Assembly (NCBI GenBank): GCA_951799405.1
Contig: OX637351.1
Coordinates: 8,588,251-8,652,250, forward strand
Length of the DNA stretch: 64,000 bases
Origin: Agapetus fuscipes
Lineage: Eukaryota; Arthropoda; Insecta; Trichoptera; Glossosomatidae
Reading direction: 5' to 3'
Shown: positions 1 through 8,460 of the stretch, one piece after another
How positions within the stretch are numbered: the stretch's first letter is position 1
Layout: each line of letters begins with the position of its first letter
Notes under the pieces: model-generated
Seen by the model: only the letters and a program-made list of their open reading frames with translations
Database searches by the model: none
What the model was told of the DNA's origin: nothing
Position numbers and translations under genes: made by a program

Positions 1-185
1 CTTGACAATGGTGTGATAACACCAAAAGTGCTAGATAAAATAAATCAACTCATGAAGAAAACAAATGTTTGCAATTGGCAACAGTTGCTAAAAGCAAACG
101 GTGGATAAAGGTGCCCCGTCGCTTCGAGCCTTGAAAATGTTCCCCGCTCGACGGAATGAAACGTCGGCAGACAAAATTACTGTAA
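1..185 (+). repeat. Dispersed repeat J fragment at window edge
   Basis: The first 70 bases (CTTGACAAT, then ACACC(A/G)AAAG and AAATCAACT..TGAAGAA) recur at about 49996-50070 and 53045-53120. Further on there is ACGGAATGAAACGTCGG near 155-171. Class is unknown; sequences ending in GAAACGTCGG are common at ends of retroelements in animal genomes, but I see no coding part. The left end lies outside the window. Confidence 0.5.
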
Positions 186-519
186 ATAAGCAAGGTCTAA
201 ACTGAGAAAAACTTTATCAAAAACATTGTTTTTTTTAAAATAAGTAAGTTAATCTGTTTTAAAACATAAAATTAACGCTGGAGAATTCTTTCTATCTAAC
301 AGTGCTGGAATATTCGGAGGTTTCACACAAGTCTGCATCTATGATAATTTAAGGTTGTCTGGTAATTTGAGGCTATACAACATTATTTTCAGCGTTATTC
401 ACAAAACAGTTGATCCATAGCTGGTCTACGGATCATCATTTTTTGTAGAACGCTTCGTGTTAAAAAATCGCTGTAGGCTGCAGATGAGCCGTGGCTTTGC
501 TGTTTGAGAATAGCGCTGT

Positions 520-992
520 TTGAGGTTATGTGTAATAATTTGATGTTATGTTTGCTAATTTGAGGTTATGTAGGTATGATTATTTGAGATTACATAACAT
601 GATTTTGTGGTTATTAATAACAATTTGAGGCTATAAAACATGATGTTTAGGTAATGTATGATAATTTGAGGTTATGTGTGATAATTTGAGGGAATGTTTA
701 CTAATTTGAGGCTATTTTTTGTTGATTTGAGATTATATAACATGATTTTGTGGTTATTTATAACAATTTGAGGCTATATAACATGATGTTTAGGTTATAT
801 ATGATAATTTGATGTTATGTTTGCTAATTTGAGGGAATATCCCCTCACCACACACAAGAGCTTAGTCTCTTTTGGTGAGGTATAGCGTTATGCATGATAA
901 TTTGACGTTATGTGTGGAAGTTTGAGGCTATATAAAATGATGTTTAGGTTATGCATGATAATTTGAGGTTATGTGTGGAAGTTTGAGGTTAT
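520..992. repeat. Degenerate minisatellite, ~20-bp unit
   Basis: About twenty imperfect copies of a unit like ATAATTTGAGGTTATGTGTG fill this stretch, with longer higher-order variants containing TATAACATGATGTTTAGG. It is interrupted near 840-885 by a short unrelated segment. The array runs up to the splice donor of the neighbouring minus-strand exon, so the first intronic bases of that donor are repeat sequence. Confidence 0.85.
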
Positions 993-997
993 GTCAC

Positions 998-1135
998 CTG
1001 ATGGAGTTGCTGCGGTTGAGGCGGGGCTGCTGTGTGAGGCGGGGAGGGGCCCGCGAGCTCCCCGAGGGCTGCAGGGACTGCAGGGACTCCATAGAGTCAC
1101 ACTCTGACAGTCTCCCGCTCGCCGAGTATGTATTG
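998..1135 (-). CDS. Neuron navigator (NAV/sickie) exon, last one in window
   Basis: The minus strand has acceptor TTTCCTTGCAG before 1135 and donor CAG|GTGACA after 998. The exon is 138 bp with one leading and two trailing bases. Its frame is rich in Ser and includes SASGRLSECDSMESLQSLQP and ends LNRSNSI. The leading base completes a Ser codon with the exon at 2505-2618, giving WLRH-S-NTYS across the junction, a typical NAV stretch before the coiled-coil region. NAV proteins are cytoskeleton-associated AAA+ proteins acting in axon guidance and cell migration; Drosophila sickie is the fly member. The coiled-coil and AAA+ exons must lie left of the window. Other frames contain stops or give no family-like sequence. 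Confidence 0.92.
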
Positions 1136-1224
1136 CTGCAAGGAAACCAACAGAACATCACGGTATGCCATTGTGATGTCGATAGTATGGTCTAACACAG
1201 AGGTTCTCAAATTCTATTTGATTT

Positions 1225-1365
1225 TCATTGATTTTAGCAGTTTGAACTATGAGAGGAAGAAGGCACTGGCCAAGCAACAGTACATGCGGTTGATTGAGGA
1301 GGCCAAGAGGGCCCTTGAGATGTGCTACCAGAGGTGGGCACAGATAATAAAAAAATATCTGTAGA
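1225..1365 (+). other. Orphan coding-like segment, charged helix, unknown origin
   Basis: On the plus strand, opposite to the host gene and inside its intron, an open stretch encodes a charged helix-like peptide (NYERKKALAKQQYMRLIEEA, then KRALEMCYQRW) and stops at 1362-1364. A possible acceptor TTTTAGCAG precedes it and AGG|TGGGC follows, but no good donor is seen. The GC content (about 53%) is well above the AT-rich flanks. I do not recognise the family. It could be an exon captured by a transposon, a retrocopy fragment, or an unrecognised real exon. Confidence 0.35.
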
Positions 1366-1545
1366 TAATGTAAACAGATAACGGCTCAAAATCATCTACA
1401 GATTATCTGAAGATAATTTCCCAAAAGTCTAGCAAATCATCTTTGATAAAGATAAAGAAAATGGCCCGGGAAATCATCTAGATAAAAAGATAATCGCCTA
1501 TAAATTATCTAAATAAAAAGATAACGAAAAAAGATAATTTTATTC
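1345..1545. repeat. GATAA-rich AT segment
   Basis: About eleven AGATAA/GATAA words occur in 200 bp, most spaced 15-25 bp apart, in AT-rich sequence. They look like a decayed short tandem repeat. GATA-factor sites would look the same, but nothing else supports an enhancer. Confidence 0.4.
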
Positions 1546-1560
1546 ATTTTTTAATACTAT

Positions 1561-1985
1561 GTTGATATGAGGCTGACCACTCCTTATGTAAGAATAGGTT
1601 TACTTTACCGATGTTTTGTTTTTTTTTTGTTTTTTTTTTTTTTTTAAAATAGATTTGTGAAGAGGAATGCAATTCACCAACCTATTCTGCCTGGCCAGAA
1701 ACAGGTATTAATATCATCATTTAATAATTCATTCTTGTTAATTATTAATGAATTATTAAATAATAATTACCCAATAACATCTGTTGAACCAGGGTCAAAG
1801 TTAAAGTCAAGTGACCCAAGTGGGGATCGAACCAACGTTGTTCCATTCGAAACACGCTAGAAAGATCAGCCCTCTTGGCCCCCGCGGCTATAACCCCGAC
1901 TATATCACTCTGTTTCAGGGAAGATTGGCGAGAATTGCAGGGCTTATACTAATTTAAAATGGGGTCTTATTTTGTAAGTTCACAT
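1561..1985 (+). mobile_element. Family C copy split by SINE E
   Basis: Family C sequence is seen at 1561-1612 (TGATATGAGGCTGACCAC) and resumes at about 1908 (CTCTGTTTCAGGGAAG) to 1985. The gap is occupied by a minus-strand SINE E (1613-1905). The C element was therefore present before the SINE arrived. Confidence 0.75.
1613..1905 (-). mobile_element. tRNA-like SINE family E
   Basis: On the minus strand the element starts near 1905 with GGTTATAGCCGCGG (box A-like) and GGTTCGATCCC (box B) and ends in a poly(A) tract, visible as a T-rich run at 1613-1643. Related copies lie at 6036-6225 and 46745-47095, sharing AAATAGATTTGTG, CATCTGTT(G/A)AACCAGGGTC and the tRNA-like part. Confidence 0.7.
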
Positions 1986-2024
1986 GTGGCATGTGTCTAT
2001 TGTGCAAGGATGAAGTTATAAGTC

Positions 2025-2150
2025 TATAATCTATAATCTAAGTTGCAAAGATATATAACATTTAAGATTTTTATGAAATTCATTCCCATAAGCAGACAAG
2101 TATAAGTTCGCGCTTACACATGCCGCATCTAATGCTACTTACAAAAAAGG
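2025..2150 (-). mobile_element. Family C fragment
   Basis: It begins with the inverted tail ATAATCTATAATCTAAGTTG, followed by CAAAGATAT, AAGCAGACA and TTCGCGCTTACACATGCCGC, which are all family C landmarks. It is truncated at the 5' side of the element. Confidence 0.75.
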
Positions 2151-2504
2151 CGCTTTAAACAAATTATCCTTCGTATATATAAGACAAGACAGACATAATA
2201 TATGGGATAACATAGCGCCAGAATAAAAATGTAAATATTCATGACAAATCTAATCATAATTACTACCTTCGCTCAAAGGCAGGCCGAGATTTGTGACAAT
2301 TGTAGAAAAAATCAGTTCATCCTCAATAGTCGTGCAAAGAGGGTCTCTCCTGAGGACGTTAGCTACGTCACTAACAAAACATCGAGAATAATGTAAGTTC
2401 TCTTAAAACGGTTTGTCTAATATCCAACTCATAAATTTTAACTGTGTAGTTATTATTATTGTAAATATAATACATCACACATTTTAAAAGGTGTTACTTG
2501 GTAC

Positions 2505-2618
2505 CTGTGTCTCAGCCAAGAGCTGTAGGGACTGCCGTAGTCAGACTTCACGTCAGAGTAGGTCTGTGTGTCAGAGAGACTTCCATCATTGATCTTCATG
2601 CCACCTCGCGGAGGAACC
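2505..2618 (-). CDS. Neuron navigator (NAV/sickie) exon
   Basis: The exon is 114 bp on the minus strand, with acceptor TTTGGTTTTGCAG and donor CACAG|GTACCAAG. Read with one leading base it encodes VPPRGGMKIND followed by GSLSDTQTYSDVKSDYGSPY and SSWLRH. The SLSDTQTY..VK..YGSPY..WL block is one of the most recognisable stretches of NAV proteins. Phase fits both neighbours: the 7328-7499 exon supplies AG for the first Arg, and the 998-1135 exon completes the last Ser. It is part of the Ser-rich central region thought to bind microtubules in NAVs. Confidence 0.95.
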
Positions 2619-2684
2619 CTGCAAAACCAAAGACATCACATAATGTGTAAAACTTTCACTTTAACCCCTCTACCTTCAGCTTAC

Positions 2685-2840
2685 TGTAACTGTAACACTG
2701 CCACAAAACAATTGTCAGTGAGAAGGAAGCTGTTCACGGCATTTATAGATTTGGAAAAAGCTTTTAACTCTACTGACTACTGACAGAAGTATGTTGTGGG
2801 TTGTTTTGAAAGCATATGGAGGAATGGGACTCTCTTAAAT
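2685..2840 (+). pseudogene. LINE reverse-transcriptase fragment
   Basis: The translated segment includes QLSVRRKLFTAFIDLEKAFN, matching the RT palm region of the long LINE frame at 35564-37894 (QLSVRGKLFTAFVDLEKAFD). A stop codon follows soon after (ACTACTGACAG), so this is a dead fragment. Confidence 0.8.
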
Positions 2841-2847
2841 ACGTTGC

Positions 2848-3110
2848 ATGCTGTAACTGTACCTGTAACTCTGTCACCATTCCGCTAGGGATCGCCAGAG
2901 CCTCTACAGAGCTGTCTCCGTTTCATCATATCCTTACATATCTTTTTCAGTTCATTTATATCCATCATCTTTTTCATGCATTTTCTTCTTTTACGCTCGC
3001 TTTGTATATCCCATCTTTCTCAATCTCCTCAATCTGATCACTCCATACCTTTCTCGGTCGTCCTTTACCTCATTTTCCTTTCCCACTTTCCGAGAAATAG
3101 GCAAAAATAA
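2848..3110 (-). mobile_element. RTE-like LINE 3' end, TGTAAC tail
   Basis: On the plus strand CTGTAACTGTACCTGTAACTC is the inverted tail, followed by CTGTCACCATTCCGCTAGGG and the inverse of the C-terminal RT coding part (Phe-rich plus-strand translation). It matches copies at 6355-7305, 11154-11366 and 44080-44305. Confidence 0.7.
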
Positions 3111-3199
3111 TCAGGAATCAAAACCACAATGTACGTACTCCTGGCTTTTGAAGAGTATTATGAAAAATTACAAAATGCCAAACAACAACCGAACACTTA

Positions 3200-4178
3200 T
3201 GCCCGCTTTCCACTGCGAGCGGGAAATAGCTGAGCGGGAGCGGGAAATAGCTGAGCGGAGCGTAGTGAAATAGTTTTGGCCTTCCATTGCGAAAGAGTTT
3301 TAAAAAATAATGGTATTTGCCTTCCACAGCTAACGAGCTCGGGGAGTGAGCTAGGCGGGAAATGAGATGAGTCAGATGAAAGAGTTGTTTGCCTTCCATC
3401 TACAGCTGGCTTAGCGGAGCCAACTAGTGTGTGACAGCTCGTTGCAGCCTACGCCCAGATCAAACGTTTTAATTATTAGTAAAAAAAGTTTTTTTTTTTG
3501 TTTCGAAAAATAAAAAGTAATATATTATTTTGCTTTAATACATAAAAAGTAGATGTTTGAAATAAAACATACATTTTAATATTTTCAAATTTATAAAATA
3601 ATGTATGATGTGCAGTGTGTGACAGCTCGTTGCAGCCTACGCCCAGATCAAACGTTTTAATTATTAATAAAAGATTTTTTTTTTGTTTCGAAACATAAAA
3701 AGTAATGTATTATTTTGCTTTAAACATAAAATGTAGATGTTTGAAATAAAACATACATTTTAATATTTTCAAATTAATAAAATAATGTATGATGTGTTTT
3801 TGTAAATCATGTATGATGTGTTTTATCGCTGTCACGCAACTACGCGGGTTGGCGCGGGGGGCACGGGGGAGCGAAGTCAGTTGAAAACTAGCGGCCGAGA
3901 CCATGACACAGCGGAGTCATTTTTACTCGCTCAGCCTGCTCCGCTCACTCCGCTGTCGGTGGAAGCACTTCTATGAAATTTACTGTTGCTAGTCGAGCGG
4001 AGTCCGTACGGAGTCCGCTGGAAACTCGCTCAACTCTGCGACCACTTTCGTAACTCTTTGTACTCGCTCAGTCCGCTCCGCTGACTCGCTGTCGGTGGAA
4101 GCACTTCTATGAAATTTACTGTTGCTAGTCGAGCGGAGTCCGTACGGAGTCAGCTCCGCTCGCAGTGGAAAGCGGGCA
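3200..4178. mobile_element. Harbinger-like non-autonomous DNA transposon
   Basis: The ends are inverted repeats of at least 23 bp: TGCCCGCTTTCCACTGCGAG at 3200 and its complement ending at 4178. They are flanked by TTA at 3197-3199 and 4179-4181, the 3-bp duplication typical of PIF/Harbinger insertion. The 979-bp interior has no transposase frame. It contains two direct duplications: a ~186-bp unit (about 3428-3613 and 3614-3800, starting GTGTGACAGCTCGTTGCAGC) and a ~90-bp unit (about 3924-4015 and 4061-4150, containing GGAAGCACTTCTATGAAATT). Superfamily assignment rests on TSD length only. Confidence 0.75.
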
Positions 4179-4353
4179 TTAGCCTGCCCTTGAGGAACTA
4201 ACTTGTCTAGACTCGTAATGATGTGACTTAGGAACTCAGGCGGATGCCAGGCGGTTTGTAGTTTTCAAATCTATATATTTTTCTCAAGCGCGTACGCGAT
4301 ACAGGATGTAGCGAAATGGTACATTCAAAGTTTGCGTATTGCGTACGCATAAG

Positions 4354-4533
4354 GCTTAATCTATAATCTATAATCTAAGTTGCAAGGATATATTCATTTA
4401 AAGCTCTCAGATATATGCCCACAAACCAACAAGTGTAGTTCGCGCTTACAAATGCTGAATGTGTACTTACAAATAAAATCCAAACCTCAAATGAACATAA
4501 GCCCCACAACTTTTGCCGACCTTCCCTGAAACA
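4354..4533 (-). mobile_element. Family C copy, TATAATC-tail type
   Basis: It starts with the repeated inverted tail CTATAATCTATAATCTAAG and contains TTCGCGCTTACAAATGCTGA and CCTCAAATGAACATAAGCCC, ending at CCTTCCCTGAAACAGG. It lacks the 5' fifth of the element. Confidence 0.85.
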
Positions 4534-4585
4534 GGTAATGGTAGGTGTTATTTAACAAATCAAATTGAAATAAAATAAATGTGTT

Positions 4586-4790
4586 CCTTGACTTATAGGT
4601 TGGTATGAGGCCGACCACCCATACTGTAAAATATGGCTTACTTTGGAATTGCCACCCCTGTGTCAGGGAAGCTCAGCAAAAGTTGCAGGGCTATGTTCAT
4701 TTGAGCACTTGTAAGCGCGAAGCAACATGTGTTTGCTTGTGGCCGTGCATTTAATGTGAATCATAAATAGTCACATTAGTGCTTGTTTAT
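4586..4790 (+). mobile_element. Family C copy
   Basis: It starts at the usual 5' boundary TTCCTTGACTTATAGGTTGG without any LINE sequence upstream and runs through GTCAGGGAAG and GTTGCAGGGCTATGTTCATT. An internal deletion removes part of the middle, and the AGATT tail is missing. Confidence 0.85.
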
Positions 4791-5047
4791 ATTATTTCCA
4801 TCAGAGTTAATTTCACATGAGCAATGTTTGTATGTGCACTAAGCCAATGTGTGTTATGAATACTGGAAGTCGATTTTAAAAATGTTAAAACATCTCTCAC
4901 ATTATCGTGTTTTTCTTAGCTCAAATTGTGTAGAATGTGATTCTTAAGACAATTTCATTGAAACGTTGCGTTTGAATCAAATGGCATATAAGCCAAACAA
5001 GCAGTGGGGGTACGAAATATCAATATATCTTTGCAACATAGATTGTA

Positions 5048-5320
5048 GTCATACGAAATAAGGCCATTTGGTCCAAATACATTTTGTGTTTCGACACCCA
5101 ATTATAACACATGCCATAGTATCTTAAAATAATGTGTATTTACTTGTTATTTCATCAATTTTAGCGATCACAATATTTATAACGCGTGCTATCTGTCAAC
5201 TGGCAGCCATTAATATTCGCAATAGTACCAACTTTCTATTATTTTTTTTACATTCGCCCGAGTTTTTTTGTACACATGGAAATGCAACTGAGAAGTTCTT
5301 TGTTCTCTTTCTTACTAATG
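5048..5320 (+). repeat. Repeat D copy
   Basis: It contains AGTCATACGAAATAAGGCCA, CATTTTGTGTTTCGACACCC, AACTGGCAGCCATTAATATT and TTCTCTTTCTTACTAATG, the landmarks shared with copies at 21960-22690 (minus), 24150-24400 and 35272-38400. It lacks the outer left part. Class unknown; no terminal inverted repeat or coding part was found. Confidence 0.75.
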
Positions 5321-5419
5321 TCCTTATATGAATGTCTAAACAGACATTCATATAAGGACAAAATTATTATTTTGACTACAAATTATTTTAATGAAAATTC
5401 ATTAAAATAATTTGTAGTC
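5319..5419. repeat. Two adjacent perfect inverted repeats
   Basis: 5319-5337 pairs exactly with 5342-5360 (19-bp arms, TGTCCTTATATGAATGTCT, 4-base loop). 5374-5395 pairs exactly with 5398-5419 (22-bp arms, 2-base loop). They sit at the right end of the D copy, where other copies of D continue with unrelated sequence. Confidence 0.95.
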
Positions 5420-5649
5420 CACAAATATCACTAGTCAATGGGGTGGCGATATGAAACGTTAATTTTTGAGTAGCACATGTGACAAGACGTCTAAGCAAAC
5501 TGAACACACAATGTTTAGATTGTACAATGATGATTATTGTAGAATGTAGAATTCCAGTCATCGTGGCAAGATGACTAGAGGTCAATTGAAGAGCTTGCTT
5601 CATTAAAACTAATATAAAACAATGTACCACATTACATTATAATAATATA

Positions 5650-5875
5650 TCTAACAGATGTAACTGTTACTCTGTCAGCATTCCGCTAGGAGTGGCTAGA
5701 GCCTCTAAAAATTTGCTTCTACATATTCCTTTCCTTGGATTTCTCTATCTAAAATCAAAGTTGCAAAGACAGAATAATAATAATAATTATATCAGGCTAA
5801 TTTATTTTAAATTAAAAATGATAAGAGAGCGCCGTTTTTGTGTGTGTCACACCTCAAGGCCCCTCTCCGATCATG
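5650..5875 (-). mobile_element. LINE 3' end followed by SINE B tail fragment
   Basis: 5650-5740 repeats the inverted LINE terminus (ACTCTGTCAGCATTCCGCTA, GAGTGGCTAGAGCCTC). 5775-5875 has an AAT-repeat, then GAGCGCCGTTTTTGTGTGTG and CACACCTCAAGGCCCCTC, matching the 3' part of SINE B read backwards. Both are short and degenerate. Confidence 0.55.
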
Positions 5876-6035
5876 GATACGACTTTCTAAAAAAGGTGTG
5901 TCTTGAGTGCTCCGCCAAATACATCCACAGATTTGGAGTTCTTCACTCCGGGTGGCAGTCTGTTCTACTCCACCGGACCCGCAACACGTATATGTTTAAT
6001 GTTAGTTTACGCTTTCACATACTGCATGTGTATTT

Positions 6036-6225
6036 TTTTTAAATAGATTTGTGAAGGGGAATGTAATTCATAATAATACATTATCAATTCATTATTCATT
6101 ATGTATTATTATTAATGAATTATTAATTAATAATTAGCCAATTACATCTGTTAAACCAGGGTCGATGTTATTGTTCATAGGACATGACCCAGGCTGGGTT
6201 CAAACCGGCGTTAGTGTCAATAATG
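6036..6225 (-). mobile_element. SINE E copy
   Basis: It has the T-run plus AAATAGATTTGTGAAGGGGA, a long AT-rich ATTATTAATGAATTATT palindromic section, CATCTGTTAAACCAGGGTCG and GGTTCAAACCGGCGTTAGTG. The tRNA-like head is degraded. Confidence 0.6.
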
Positions 6226-6354
6226 AAAATTTAAGCACTGATGCCTTGCCTTGACCATCCCAGTGACAAAAACTTACAAAATCACAAAATAAAATATCAA
6301 TCAGTGTCGGTGTCGGTGTTATGGCCGTGGGATCAATTCACTATTCTGTAATCT

Positions 6355-7305
6355 GCAATCTGTAACTCTGTCACCATTCCGCTAGGGGTGGCCAGAGCCT
6401 CTGCAGAGCTGCTTCTTTTTCTTCCTATCCTTACACACTTCTTTCAAATCATTCATATCCATCACCTTTTTCATGCATTTTCTTCTTTAACACTCACTTT
6501 GTACATCCCATTCTTTCATAATCTCCTCAATCTGATCACTCCATACTTTTCTCGGTCGTCCCTTGCCTCTTTTTCCTTTCACACTTCCTCTGTATATATT
6601 TAAGAGCCCTTGGGGTGGTTAGTGCCACTAAACGGCCCTAACCACCCCAAAAATTTGCCAGTTACTATTATTATTTATTTTGTACTTCTATCATCATTCA
6701 TTCTTTCCACATGCCCAAACCATCTCATGACATTCTTTTGTACCTTAACTTTCACATCCTCTTTCAACTTACATTCTTTACCCATTCATTCCTAACTCTA
6801 TCCTTCAGAGTTTTTCCTGTCATGCTTCTCAGATGCTTCATTTCCACCGTACATACTTTACTCATTTCACTATCATTCACTGTCCATGCTTTACTTCCAT
6901 ACATCAAGGTCGGTAACAATATGCCATTGTGTACCGCCATTCTCAGACCCATCGTCAACCGCTTGTTCTTTGCTATTCTTCGTATTGCACCAACCACTTG
7001 CTTTCCCTTGCACACCCTATTCTCAAGTTCCCTTGTCATCTTCCCATTCTATTCAAACATACTTCTCAAGTATCTAAATTCATCCACAATTTCAACTTTT
7101 GTACCATTAATTCTTCAGATTCATGTCTTTAGTCAAAAATTAGTCTTTTTGTCTTACTTGCATTAATTTCAACTTGTTTGCACATAGAGCATGGTTCAGA
7201 CTAGAGAGCATTGCCTAAAGTTCTGCTGCTGAATCAGCAATTAATACTGTGTCATCAGCATAAAGCAGAACTCCGACTTTTCTCTCTGACAACCTGGTAA
7301 GAAGT
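6355..7305 (-). mobile_element. 5'-truncated RTE-like LINE copy with RT fragment
   Basis: Read on the minus strand it begins in the RT catalytic region (KVGVLLYADDTVLIADSAAE near 7290-7235), loses frame, then continues through KNKRLTMGLRMAVHNGILLP and TLMYGSKAWTVNDSEMSKVC (6764-7039) to the terminus CTAGCGGAATGGTGACAGAG and a TGTAAC-type tail at about 6360. An intervening hairpin (TTGGGGTGGTTAG, 6610-6652) interrupts it. Several frameshifts make it a pseudogene. The 5' truncation point lies about 20-30 bp from the splice donor of the next exon. Confidence 0.85.
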
Positions 7306-7327
7306 GGCTTAGTTGCATTGCGTGCAC

Positions 7328-7499
7328 CTATAGAGTATAGCATGTGTTTGCCTGTGGTGCTGGAAGAGGAGGTTGAAGTCATGAGAGCCGGGCTTGGGCA
7401 GGCTCTGGGAGCCCATGAGGAGGCGCTCCCTCACCGACTGGGACAGCTGGGAGGCCGCGCTGCCACTCAGCGAGAAGCTCTTCACCCCACTGCCACCTT
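7328..7499 (-). CDS. Neuron navigator (NAV/sickie) exon
   Basis: A 172-bp minus-strand exon (two leading and two trailing bases) with acceptor TATGTTCCAG and donor TATAG|GTGCAC, a weaker donor than the others. It encodes GGSGVKSFSLSGSAASQLSQ, then SVRERLLMGSQSLPKPGSHD and FNLLFQHHRQTHAILYR. The KSFSL(S/T)G.A..QLSQSVRER..GSQSLPKPG block is diagnostic of NAV proteins. The donor choice is fixed by phase: the trailing AG joins the G of the next exon to make Arg. The frame would stop shortly after the donor if the intron were retained. Confidence 0.94.
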
Positions 7500-7979
7500 C
7501 TGGAACATAACATAGCCATGGAGGTAGTAATTCAATGCAGTGGCTATGAATGTGATTTAGTTCCGATCGACATGATGCACCGTCTTTGACACCATGCATT
7601 GTTGATAGTGCTGTCTCGCTCACGACATATGAAATGTTTTTATCATTTTAAATGTAAGCAAGATGTCTCTACTTCGTCTTCAATCTATGTATATATCACC
7701 ATAGAAACCCATGAAATCACCATGGCAACGGTATTTGTTACTAGTGTTGTTGAAAGTATGAAAATATCTGATAAATTCCTAATTCAAAAATGTTCCAACT
7801 TGATTGTACGGGATGATTTTCACAAGTAACTATTACCGCAAGCATAGAACTTACTTACTTGACCATCACTTGCTCTAGAAATGGCTGTCACTTTCGCGAG
7901 CAAAATATTTTGACAAATGAAAAATAAATTTTGAACATTTGAATGAACGTAATCATATAATAGTTATTTATGCCACTGC

Positions 7980-8231
7980 CTAGCAATGATATTCTTTGTA
8001 ACCCGAGTGCTAGCTTTTGTGGTGTCGAGAATAGACTACTGCAATCTATTAATACATGCAGGTCAGCCAATAAAACAACTCCACAGGTTGCAGTCACTGC
8101 AGAATACGGGAGCGAGGCTAACATCCAACTTCTCCAAAGTTCTGCGGCATTTCACCACTCTTGCAGAGGCTTCAATGGCTCAGTGTACCCGAGCGCTGTG
8201 TGTGATGGGGTACCAAGCTTTGTATGGATGA
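7980..8231 (+). pseudogene. CR1-type LINE reverse-transcriptase fragment
   Basis: The translation contains FVVSRIDYCNLLIHAGQ and QLHRLQSLQNTGARLTSNFS, matching the conserved region after the RT domain of CR1/jockey-like LINEs (SR-DYCN-L---L-RLQ-VQN-AAR). It ends at a stop at 8229-8231. No RT core or endonuclease is adjacent. Confidence 0.75.
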
Positions 8232-8460
8232 GTTGCAGAATAAGTACATCTGTGCGTCACTTTAATTCCTTCTTTCCAGATTCTAGAACGTTGGGCTTAG
8301 ACTCACTGTGTATCTGCAGGTCTTGCGTGCAAGTCTGCGTCCCGCCCGATATCTTTAACTTGGTTCTCGGTACTGCAGACACCTGGGCTGTTCTTCCACC
8401 TGCAACATCAAATATATACTTTAATCAAGTTTCACAATACCATGCCAAAATTTGGTTTAA

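Noticed and set aside
130..171. Hammerhead-like GAAACGTC near the window start
   Set aside because: The matching CTGATGA segment is absent; only the 3' half resembles the motif.
7986..8231. Additional NAV exon
   Set aside because: Plus strand, and the translation is clearly the post-RT region of a CR1-type LINE.
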